Position numbers and translations under genes: made by a program
Notes under the pieces: model-generated
What the model was told of the DNA's origin: nothing
What the model saw: only the letters and a program-made list of their open reading frames with translations
Databases searched by the model: none
Assembly: GCF_042885655.1 (NCBI RefSeq)
Contig: NZ_JBHVRO010000002.1
Span: 310,001 to 374,000, forward strand
Length of the DNA stretch: 64,000 nucleotides
Reading direction: 5' to 3'
From: Psychrobacillus sp042885655
GTDB taxonomy: Bacteria > Bacillota > Bacilli > Bacillales_A > Planococcaceae
In this document: piece after piece, positions 44,840 through 52,581 of the stretch
Position numbering within the stretch: the first letter of the stretch is position 1
Layout of the letters: each line of letters begins with the position of its first letter

Positions 44840-46096
44840 TTATTTTTTGTTTAGTATCGGTGGTTCGGTTTCACTTGGAGATAATTCTCTTATTAGTACA
44901 GGTACAGGATAATCGAACCCATCTTGCTTCTCTAACCTAATAGAGTATAGTGCTTGCAATGCTTGATGGTCATCTGGTCGGAAAGTCATTGTTCCTTTTG
45001 GAGTTTCAAATGACATTCCTTCCATCACCTTAATTAGTTCCGTACCATCTGCAATGCCATCTGATTTTTTCAGTGCCTCAACGATCGCAATTGCTGCGGA
45101 CATTCCACCAGGTGTAAATAAGTCAGGTACGACTCCGTTGAAACGTTTTTTATGTTCTTCTACTAACCAATCATTCACTTTGTTATGAGGAAGCGTATGA
45201 TAGTAAACTGTGAATCCTTCCATTCCAACTAGAGGTTCCATTACAGATAATGCAGCTATATCTGGAGCACCTGTGGAAATCTTAATACCTTTTTCTTGGA
45301 TTTTTAAATCTGCAATTTGGTTCCATGGAGAGTTTGCTCCTGCCCAAATGACAAATAGATAATCGGGTTTTGTTTGAATAATCTTTTGTAAATTTGATGT
45401 GAAGTCAGTAGCAGCTGGATCTGCAAATTCTTCTAGCACAACTTCTGCTCCTAATTTCTCTGCAGCCGCTTTAAATGCCGCTACACCGTCCCATCCAAAT
45501 GAGTAATCTGGTGCAAATGTTGCAATTTTTACGCCTGGTTTTGCGATTGCCGCAGCACCTGCAACTGCATCTTGAGAAGAATTTCTTCCTGTTCTAAAGA
45601 TATAAGGATTAAACTCTGAGCCGGTAATACTATCAGCAACAGCAGGTTCAACTACCATTATTTTTTTATACTCTTCTGCAAGTGGAAGAACAGCTAAAGT
45701 ATCACCAGAACTAGAAGAACCAACTAGGAAATCCACTTTATCGTCTTCTAAAAGCTTCGTTGCCTTTTGAACAGCAACTTCTGGTTTTGTCTCCGTATCT
45801 TCGTAGACAACTTCAATTTTCTTTCCTGCAACTTCCATGGTTCCTCCAGTTGCATATTCAAGTCCTAATTCAAACCCATTTTTCGTTTGTTTACCATAGG
45901 ACTCCAGGGCCCCAGTCAAGGAAGCAAGAACTCCGATTTTGATAGTACCCGCTTCTTCAGTTACTGCACTTGACACGGGAGTTGTTTCTTCTTTTTCTTT
46001 TTCATCTTCTTTCGTCGTACCTGCTTTATCGCTACAAGCGGCACTAAAAATCGAAAAAATAACAAGTATTAATAGTAAGCCCCATTTTTTTGTCAT
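44840..46096 (-). CDS. livJ: Liv-type ABC transporter substrate-binding lipoprotein
   Basis: A 418-residue periplasmic-binding-fold lipoprotein that captures the substrate outside the cell. The signal peptide ends in the lipobox SAAC with Cys21, followed by an acidic linker and the type I binding fold (IKIGVLASLTGALESYGKQT, VDFLVGSSSSGDTLAVLPLA). TAAGGGGGATTTGG precedes the ATG. It is the first gene of the importer part. Substrate unknown. A likely activator binding site, -10 box and cre-like sequence lie directly upstream. Confidence 0.93.
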   Translation of the reverse strand: MTKKWGLLLILVIFSIFSAACSDKAGTTKEDEKEKEETTPVSSAVTEEAGTIKIGVLASLTGALESYGKQTKNGFELGLEYATGGTMEVAGKKIEVVYEDTETKPEVAVQKATKLLEDDKVDFLVGSSSSGDTLAVLPLAEEYKKIMVVEPAVADSITGSEFNPYIFRTGRNSSQDAVAGAAAIAKPGVKIATFAPDYSFGWDGVAAFKAAAEKLGAEVVLEEFADPAATDFTSNLQKIIQTKPDYLFVIWAGANSPWNQIADLKIQEKGIKISTGAPDIAALSVMEPLVGMEGFTVYYHTLPHNKVNDWLVEEHKKRFNGVVPDLFTPGGMSAAIAIVEALKKSDGIADGTELIKVMEGMSFETPKGTMTFRPDDHQALQALYSIRLEKQDGFDYPVPVLIRELSPSETEPPILNKK

Positions 46097-46116
46097 CCAA
46101 ATCCCCCTTATTTTTT

Positions 46117-46130
46117 TGTGAGCGCTCTCA
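46117..46130 (-). promoter_or_regulatory. cre-like operator upstream of livJ
   Basis: On the minus strand TGAGAGCGCTCACA matches the CcpA/LacI-type consensus around a perfect GAGCGCTC centre, with one departure from the cre consensus (G for A at position 4). It lies just after the predicted transcription start, where binding would block transcription. Confidence 0.45.
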
Positions 46131-46144
46131 TGCTTCTGTTTAAG

Positions 46145-46175
46145 AATATAAAAGAAGAGTTACAAAAGAGTTACA
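46145..46175 (-). promoter_or_regulatory. livJ promoter with 11-bp-spaced direct repeats (SARP-type site)
   Basis: On the minus strand TGTAACTC occurs twice with a period of exactly 11 bases (46175-46168 and 46164-46157). Six bases later comes the -10-like TATATT (46150-46145). Heptamer-like repeats at 11-bp spacing close to the -10 box, in place of a good -35 box, are the known binding geometry of SARP/OmpR-type winged-helix activators. The gene just upstream encodes such an activator. Confidence 0.6.
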
Positions 46176-46216
46176 GGGAAACAGTAGCTTGTTTTAAAGC
46201 ACAGGTTTTCCTTTCC

Positions 46217-49200
46217 TCAACTGTAACTCGTTATCATTTCATACATTTGAATTGTAGTATTCATAGGTTCTACTTTTAATTCTTCTTTTAAAACTGAAAT
46301 ACACCGCTCATACCATTTGACTGCTTTTGCCCTATCGTGAAGCTGATAGTGAGCAAACATTAATAATCGATATGCTTCTTCCCAAGTGGGGTCCAACCTT
46401 ATTAGCTTCTCAGCCCAATATATAGTTTGTTCAAACTCTTTTAATCTTGTACAAGTTTGAGCAAGGCGTTCTATAGCTAATAGATATTCGTTTCGAGTTT
46501 TCTCTCGATCATGTAATATCCATTCAATAGTAGGTTTATCTTCTAATAGTTCCCCTTGATATAAATTGACTGCTTTTAACAAATATTCTTTGGCCGTTAT
46601 TGCGTTTATTTCATTCATACCTTTTTCTATATAAACATGAAAAAATTCTAAGTCACTATAAATCGTTGCACTCGGATTTAAACGATACATCGACTGTTTT
46701 CGGGTAATAAAGAATGATTCTACTCTCGCCAGCCGATTTGGCTCTATTACTTTCAACAAGGAGTTTAATACTACTTTAAAATCACGATCAGCCGTTTTAT
46801 CATCGACCTCACCCCATAGAACACGCATCAATTCATCTTTTGGAACGAATCGGTTTTTATGGATGTAAAGATAAGTAAATAATTCTTTTGACTTGTCCCT
46901 CTGCCACTTCCGTTCACTTATTTCTCTACTACTCATAAAAAGTGTAAAAGGTCCAAGAAATTGAAGCGTTAGTTCGTAGCCTGGGTAACTACTTGTTTCA
47001 TTAATATTTAGCAACCTTATAATTGAATTTAAATAGTCGGAATCTGTATTTAATAGAAGCGCTTTCTGAAATAAAGGATAATGTATTTGCAAATCTCTAG
47101 GACCGAACATAGTTTTTCTTAGTAAGAAAAATTCAAAATGGAACTGAATGCAAAGGAATGCAAACTTTTCGGTATGCAGAATAAAGGCTTCATTATTTCC
47201 AAGATGATTATATATATTCATGTACCAATAGTGAGAAATCATTTCTCCGTAAACATCTTCACTACTTGTAAAATGGTGATTAGCTTCATTTACTTTTTTT
47301 ATCGCCTGCTCCATTTCTCCTTTTTCAAAATATACAATCGTTAAACATATTAATATATAAGCAGACAACCAATAATCATTTCCTTTATCTGTCTCTCTTA
47401 GCCCTTTTTCCCCGTAAGAAATTGCTTCTTGAAATAAACCTTTTCTAGAATTTAAAATTGAAAGACCCATATATGGCTCCGCTTTTCCTCTAGAGACATT
47501 TAACTCTTCCATACGGTGAACAGCCTTTAGATAATAGCTCTCAGGTGTTTTCAAATCAAAAGGATCATCTAATATTTCTGCATGACCTCTTCTAATCCAC
47601 CCAACTGCTTCTACGAAACCTGACTTCTCACGATACCCTGTTTCGATTCCTTTTATAGCAGCTCGTTTTGCTTCATCTACTTGACCCATTAAGGAATAGA
47701 TAAATGATAATAAGACTTCAGTTTCTCTATGCGAATCAGGTAAACTCATTTCGTCGTTTATCCTATTTCTTAAAACAAGTTGTGCCTCACTAAGCATCCC
47801 GGTACGGAGCAGTATCCGTGCATCTAAATTTCCTTCCCTTAGAATTGAAATATCAAATTCTTCTTGTTTAACCCACTCTCTAGCCTCGTTGGCCTTACCT
47901 AAATTGACAAGATTCTCTGCTAATAAACGCTTTAGAGATAGCATTTCATGCTTTGTTATGTCAGAGCTCTTCATTGCCCAATTCACCGAGTCTTCAAGAA
48001 AAGGCTTTGCGAGTTTCGGTTGTATCGTATCCAGATAAATATGAGCTATACCCGCATTAGCACGACTTAAAAATAGCAAATTTTCATTTTCCTTTGCAAA
48101 CAAAATACACATTTCATATGCCTTTTTTGCTTTCTCATAGAAAGCTCTATATCGATGACATTCGCCTTCATAATAATAAAGTTCGTAAAACTCTTTTCTT
48201 CTTTTCTCAGAGAGATGATCTTTTAATAATTCTAACAACCAATCAAATTGTCCTGCTCTAATCATAGACTGTGCAAAATGTACAATCATTTTCCCTAGAA
48301 AATATTCATCGTTTGCTTTAACCGCATGATGTAGCGACTGAATTAGATTATTTTGACCAGCATAAAAAGTAGCAGCTCTTTTATGTGTGTCATAATATAA
48401 CTCTCGATCTTTTTGTAACCACTTTGTTTCTAAGTATTGATGAAATAATGCATGGAACCGATAAGAAGCCGTATCACTTAACGATTGAATAAAAGTGTGG
48501 CTATTCGCCAGTCTTTCTAGATTAGTTGCTTCATTTTCCCCAAACAACGTCATTATTACTTCCGAGTTAAAGGTTGGAAAAATACTGAAATTTAAAATGG
48601 ATTGTCTATCTTCCTCATTCATTCGAAAAAATACTTCATCGGATAAATAAGAAAACAAATCTTTGAAAGCGGGATCAAATAACTCGCTTATTTGTTTACT
48701 CGTCTCTACTAGCTGCATCGCAATTAAATGTATTGCAATTGCCCAACCCTCTGTAATTCTCATGATTTCTACTGCTTCATCGTATGAAATAGTTTTTTCA
48801 AAGTAATCCTCAAAAAAAACTTGTATTTCTTCTTCATTAAACATAAAATCTTTTTCACTGATTTCCACCAGTTGCCCTTTTAATTTAAGATTTACCAACT
48901 TAGCCCATTTTGGACGACTTCTAGATGCAATTACAAGATGAATATGTGCAGGTAAAAATTCTATTATTTTTTCCACTATATAATTAATATGAAACACATG
49001 ATCAATGAGGTGAAAATCATCTAGAATTATCGTAAAAGGAGCGTGAATCATAGAAAGTTCATTACTAAACAAAGAATACCACTGCTTTAATTCCTCTTCT
49101 TTTGGATACATTGAAATTATGTCTCTATCATTTAGAGCCTCTCCGAACGTGGGTACAATTCTACGGATGCTATGTAATAAATGTCGTAAAAAAGGAAGGA

Positions 49201-49426
49201 TATCATCATCTTCTTCTGAGATGGTGTACCATGAAAACAATTCATTCGAATCAGTATAGTACTGTGCTAAAGCAGAGCTTTTACCAAAGCCTGCCCCACT
49301 ATGTATCAGTGTTAATTTCCTACCTTCATTTGATCGGAATTTCTTAATGAGTGATGATCTTCTCATATAAAAAGATGGAGTAATGGGTGGGGTTAGTTTA
49401 GATATGATAATCGTTGTTTGTTCCAT
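46217..49426 (-). CDS. MalT-like ATPase regulator with C-terminal SARP/BTAD domain
   Basis: A 1069-residue signal-transduction ATPase. The N-terminal NTPase has Walker A SGAGFGKSS (about 43-51) and Walker B FTIILDDFHLID; a winged-helix part follows, then a long TPR-like superhelix (about 380-800). In place of the LuxR end of MalT there is an OmpR-type winged helix (about 825-920, with SREISERKWQRDKSKELFTY) and a bacterial transcriptional activator domain (about 925-1065). A ligand or protein partner is expected to bind the TPR part and trigger ATP-dependent activation. It is upstream of livJ on the same strand, 120 bases away. GGAGGTAAAGG precedes the ATG. Confidence 0.88.
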   Translation of the reverse strand: MEQTTIIISKLTPPITPSFYMRRSSLIKKFRSNEGRKLTLIHSGAGFGKSSALAQYYTDSNELFSWYTISEEDDDILPFLRHLLHSIRRIVPTFGEALNDRDIISMYPKEEELKQWYSLFSNELSMIHAPFTIILDDFHLIDHVFHINYIVEKIIEFLPAHIHLVIASRSRPKWAKLVNLKLKGQLVEISEKDFMFNEEEIQVFFEDYFEKTISYDEAVEIMRITEGWAIAIHLIAMQLVETSKQISELFDPAFKDLFSYLSDEVFFRMNEEDRQSILNFSIFPTFNSEVIMTLFGENEATNLERLANSHTFIQSLSDTASYRFHALFHQYLETKWLQKDRELYYDTHKRAATFYAGQNNLIQSLHHAVKANDEYFLGKMIVHFAQSMIRAGQFDWLLELLKDHLSEKRRKEFYELYYYEGECHRYRAFYEKAKKAYEMCILFAKENENLLFLSRANAGIAHIYLDTIQPKLAKPFLEDSVNWAMKSSDITKHEMLSLKRLLAENLVNLGKANEAREWVKQEEFDISILREGNLDARILLRTGMLSEAQLVLRNRINDEMSLPDSHRETEVLLSFIYSLMGQVDEAKRAAIKGIETGYREKSGFVEAVGWIRRGHAEILDDPFDLKTPESYYLKAVHRMEELNVSRGKAEPYMGLSILNSRKGLFQEAISYGEKGLRETDKGNDYWLSAYILICLTIVYFEKGEMEQAIKKVNEANHHFTSSEDVYGEMISHYWYMNIYNHLGNNEAFILHTEKFAFLCIQFHFEFFLLRKTMFGPRDLQIHYPLFQKALLLNTDSDYLNSIIRLLNINETSSYPGYELTLQFLGPFTLFMSSREISERKWQRDKSKELFTYLYIHKNRFVPKDELMRVLWGEVDDKTADRDFKVVLNSLLKVIEPNRLARVESFFITRKQSMYRLNPSATIYSDLEFFHVYIEKGMNEINAITAKEYLLKAVNLYQGELLEDKPTIEWILHDREKTRNEYLLAIERLAQTCTRLKEFEQTIYWAEKLIRLDPTWEEAYRLLMFAHYQLHDRAKAVKWYERCISVLKEELKVEPMNTTIQMYEMITSYS

Positions 49427-49575
49427 CCTTTACCTCCAAATCTAAATTATAGTTGTTTTATTTATCCTATCACATAAATATTCATAATTGAATGATAATT
49501 CCTACGTATTAAAAAATATAAAAATATGGTAAAATATCTAGATGATTGCAATGGATCTAGATAGGAGGAAGTCAT

Positions 49576-50124
49576 ATGAAATTTCCAGTTTTAGAGACAA
49601 AAAGATTAATGTTAATAGAAATTAAAGAAGAACATTCAGATGATATTTTCCGTGTTTTTTCAAATGATAAAGTAATAGAGTACTATGGTATGTCACCTTT
49701 TACACAAATGGACCAAGCACAAAATATTATCAAATCATTTTCAAAAAACTTTATCGAAAAACGGTCGATGCGTTGGGGTATTGTGCTGAAAGACACGAGT
49801 GAATTTGTAGGCACAGTAGGATTAAACAATCTCCTTCTTCCTAGTAAGCGAACAGAAATAGGTTACGACTTAATTCCTGATTACTGGAGAAAAGGGATTA
49901 TTAGTGAAGCAGTGGAAGCGGTAATTCATTATTGTTTTGAGGAATTAAACTTATATCGAATAGGAGCGGTTACATTTCCAGAAAATGAACCCTCCTATAA
50001 GTTATTATTAAAATTAGGGTTTCAAAAAGAAGGTCTCTTAAGAGGTTATATTTATCAAAATGACAAGTCTAATGATGCATTTGTTTTTTCACTAATCCAA
50101 CCCGATTGGAAAAAAGTAAAATAA
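49576..50124 (+). CDS. RimJ/RimL-type GNAT acetyltransferase
   Basis: A 182-residue acetyltransferase with the FPVLETKRLMLIEIKEEHSD start, GYDLIPDYWRKGIISEAVEA in the CoA-binding region, and NEPSYKLLLKLGFQKEGLLR. This is the group that contains RimJ, RimL and many small-molecule acetylases. TAGGAGGAAGTCAT precedes the ATG. It faces away from the MalT-like regulator, with a 150-base gap that holds its promoter (a TAAAAT-like -10). Substrate unknown. Confidence 0.84.
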   Translation: MKFPVLETKRLMLIEIKEEHSDDIFRVFSNDKVIEYYGMSPFTQMDQAQNIIKSFSKNFIEKRSMRWGIVLKDTSEFVGTVGLNNLLLPSKRTEIGYDLIPDYWRKGIISEAVEAVIHYCFEELNLYRIGAVTFPENEPSYKLLLKLGFQKEGLLRGYIYQNDKSNDAFVFSLIQPDWKKVK

Positions 50125-50128
50125 TTGT

Positions 50129-50500
50129 CTACCAATAAAGACTTTCATCATTACTTACTTTAACTTTAAATTGATTTGGATCTAGTGTATTAGTTATGAG
50201 GAAATCATTAAATATCTCTTTAATTTTTTCTTGTCTCGGTTCATTAGCTTCCATATCTTTCAGCACAAGTTTTACTAATATTTCCTTTTTGGAATTTATA
50301 CCAGTAATAATAAGATGATTATATCCTTTTTCTTTCAATCGCTGGCCCAATTGATCGTACAAGCCTTCTTTTTGCATAAAAGTGTATTGAAGGTTTTGTG
50401 CTATTTCAGGTTCCTCTAAATATGGGGAACAAAGCTCTAATACTAATTTTGTAGTTTGCGTATATGAAAAAAGATATATAAAGATTGCTGAAAATAACAC
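50129..50500 (-). CDS. Hypothetical membrane-anchored protein, probably damaged at the start
   Basis: A 123-residue frame from GTG 50500 with one membrane span near the start (SAIFIYLFSY) and a soluble rest (QRLKEKGYNHLIITGINSKK). The only good ribosome binding site (GAGGAGTGAG) lies 40-50 bases further upstream and would serve GTG-AGT-TAA, with an immediate stop. After that stop the same frame reads AKKKNPVIVGSVLFS, clearly part of the membrane anchor. A nonsense change at codon 3 is therefore likely. Family not recognised. The 311 bases up to the next gene hold nothing else seen. Confidence 0.5.
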   Translation of the reverse strand: MLFSAIFIYLFSYTQTTKLVLELCSPYLEEPEIAQNLQYTFMQKEGLYDQLGQRLKEKGYNHLIITGINSKKEILVKLVLKDMEANEPRQEKIKEIFNDFLITNTLDPNQFKVKVSNDESLYW

Positions 50501-50811
50501 ACTCCCAACGATTACGGGGTTCTTTTTTTTCGCTTAACTCACTCCTCTAGTCTTTATTTTCATGATATGAACTTAGCAGAAAACCTATTACCATTTAACT
50601 TCTCAAAACCTAGAAGGAGTAGAAAACAACCACTTCCCTCAACTTCCCTAGATATTGTCCCTTTTAAGTAGACAGTGAAAAAAACATGTATCGTAAAATG
50701 ATGAGACACTTTATTCGAAGGTTATTTTGTAAAAGTATTATTTTATAAATCACAAGAAATATCAAAAGAAAGAAATTGAAACCTTCTATAATTTTTTTAG
50801 GAGTGAGACAT

Positions 50812-51888
50812 ATGAATGAACATATACAGTTGATGATTGATTGGATTGAAGACAATTTAAAAAATGAATTTTCATTAGATGAACTATCTAATTATATGGG
50901 TTATTCCCCGTATTATTGTTCTTTTAAATTTCACCAAGTAACAGGTATAAGTATTAGGCGCTATATTCTTCTGAGAAGATTATATTTATCTACTAATGAT
51001 TTGGCAGCTAATAGGAAGATAATTGATATTGCCCTTGATTACGATTATTCTTCGCAAGAAGCCTATAGTAGAGCTTTTAAAACTGTTTTTGGTATAAATC
51101 CGAGAGAATTTCAACTTAACAAATTGCCTGTTCAATCATTTGTTAAACTCACTATCAATAAGGATGAGGAATGGTGTAGAATGAATATTTCTAGAAAAAT
51201 TGAGGTTGAAAAATTACAAAATGAAAAGAATGAGTTGTTTGACAAAGACGTACTCAATATATTGAATGGTCAGGTTATGTTTGAAGAGTTTAAAGATAAA
51301 AAACTAATGGGAGATTCTGATTATGCTCCATTTAATGAAGCGATGTGTGTAAATGCGACTACTAAACAAGTTTTTGATAAAGAGTTTATAAAAACTCGAG
51401 CATCGGGACATCATGAATCAGTAGAAAATTATATTAAAAAGGTTATTGATCCATTAGACAATCTTTTTAATAAAGAGTATAAATGTATCGTTTTATGGTT
51501 TGGTGAAGATATGTTTTGTCAAATGAACCTACTTACAATACTTTCCTATCTTGAACAGTCCAGGTATGATGGCAAAGTTTTCTTAAATAGCTTTAGAGAG
51601 GATGAATTTAAAGTAAGTCAAACTGAACTTAAATTAGGTCACTATTATTCTGTATACAAAGAAGTATTGGTAAATCATGAAAAACCATCAAGTGAACTAC
51701 TTCCAGTAATGTATCAGGCAATCGACATATATTTAGATATGTTAAAAGATAATAATGCAGTAGTAAATTATATTTCCAAAAATAAAAATTTACCAACATC
51801 AGAATTAATTAATAGATTATTTGATCTTTTCCCGACAATAGGATATGGAGATTCACAATATATAGAGCTTATTAATAAAACTAAGTGA
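50812..51888 (+). CDS. AraC-type regulator with C-terminal DUF1835-like domain
   Basis: A 358-residue protein. An AraC/XylS double helix-turn-helix at the N-terminus (about 1-105: NEFSLDELSNYMGYSPYYCS, IIDIALDYDYSSQEAYSRAF, FGINPREFQ) is followed by a separate domain. The segment CIVLWFGEDMFCQMNLLTIL (about 228-247) with the following helices fits DUF1835. The N-terminal position of the DNA-binding part is the reverse of AraC itself but usual in this group. TTAGGAGTGAGACAT sets the start at ATG 50812. Target genes unknown; no clear partner next to it. Confidence 0.78.
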   Translation: MNEHIQLMIDWIEDNLKNEFSLDELSNYMGYSPYYCSFKFHQVTGISIRRYILLRRLYLSTNDLAANRKIIDIALDYDYSSQEAYSRAFKTVFGINPREFQLNKLPVQSFVKLTINKDEEWCRMNISRKIEVEKLQNEKNELFDKDVLNILNGQVMFEEFKDKKLMGDSDYAPFNEAMCVNATTKQVFDKEFIKTRASGHHESVENYIKKVIDPLDNLFNKEYKCIVLWFGEDMFCQMNLLTILSYLEQSRYDGKVFLNSFREDEFKVSQTELKLGHYYSVYKEVLVNHEKPSSELLPVMYQAIDIYLDMLKDNNAVVNYISKNKNLPTSELINRLFDLFPTIGYGDSQYIELINKTK

Positions 51889-51889
51889 A

Positions 51890-51995
51890 TTATCTTTGAT
51901 GGTGCCCTCGTTCGCTTCGCTTCCTGCACTCCAATCAACACTGAATAAGGGAACTTATCAATAATCACCTTTAAAATTAATTATTAGGATTTTCT
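51890..51995 (-). repeat. REP-like dispersed repeat, copy 2 (inverted)
   Basis: On the minus strand it reads GAGAAAATCCTAATA, AAAGGTGATTATTGATAAGT, TTGGAGTGCAGGAAGCGA, the same blocks in the same order as copy 1 at 28602. It adjoins an IS110 remnant just as copy 1 does. Confidence 0.6.
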
Positions 51996-52057
51996 CTTTC
52001 TAATTTGCATGCCAAACAGACCTAACGAATTTCTGTTTTTTCGCAAGGTCTTCTGTG

Positions 52058-52288
52058 CTATATTGGATTATCCTGTTCCGAACTGACTTTGGCTGATTCG
52101 TAATCATATAGGATATTGTGTTGAGTAAGGTGAAATAAAACTTTCAGGAACTTATTCACACATGCGATTACCGCAACCTTATGATGCTTACTCTGAGGAT
52201 GCTTTTTTAGTTGATCATAATAATCTACAATTTGATTTCGGGAACTTTTTCGCTGCGAAATCTTCGACATTATCATGAAAAATAGGAA
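52058..52288 (-). pseudogene. IS110-family transposase, C-terminal remnant (inverted copy)
   Basis: It encodes MIMSKISQRKSSRNQIVDYY, KHHKVAVIACVNKFLKVLFH and LTQHNILYDYESAKV, nearly identical to the remnant at 28338 but with more of the true C-terminus kept and less of the region before it. Homology to the other copy begins at about 52288. The catalytic half is absent. Confidence 0.7.
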
Positions 52289-52314
52289 GCATAAATCAAA
52301 TAAAGAATTAAAAT

Positions 52315-52342
52315 AACTCCCGAAATTGTATCTTCGGGAGTT
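52315..52342. terminator. Perfect hairpin beside the IS110 remnant
   Basis: AACTCCCGAA and TTCGGGAGTT pair around ATTGTATC. T-rich sequence follows only weakly; it could be a terminator or part of the repeat field. Confidence 0.4.
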
Positions 52343-52433
52343 TCCTGTATGAGTAAGAAAGGTTCTTTTCTTTCATTATCCAAAAAGGGTTTAAACTTAT
52401 TCAGGAGAGCGACGGACAGACGACAGCCATAAG

Positions 52434-52499
52434 ATTACCGAAAAGAGAGGCAGGTCGTGACGTCAGTCACGACCTGCTTCTTATATTGCTTTCGGTAAT
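52434..52499. repeat. Nested palindrome downstream of aconitase
   Basis: ATTACCGAAA and TTTCGGTAAT form an outer pair (52434 and 52490). Inside, GCAGGTCGTGAC-GTCA-GTCACGACCTGC is a perfect 12-bp stem. It lies 80 bases after the aconitase stop and could terminate or stabilise that mRNA, or be a mobile palindrome. Confidence 0.5.
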
Positions 52500-52581
52500 G
52501 ATATAGCTCAAGACTATCCAAAGCCCTCCGAAAACGATTGGAAATAGGTTTTATACTTAAAGGGCGCTTGTGCTTTTCTTA

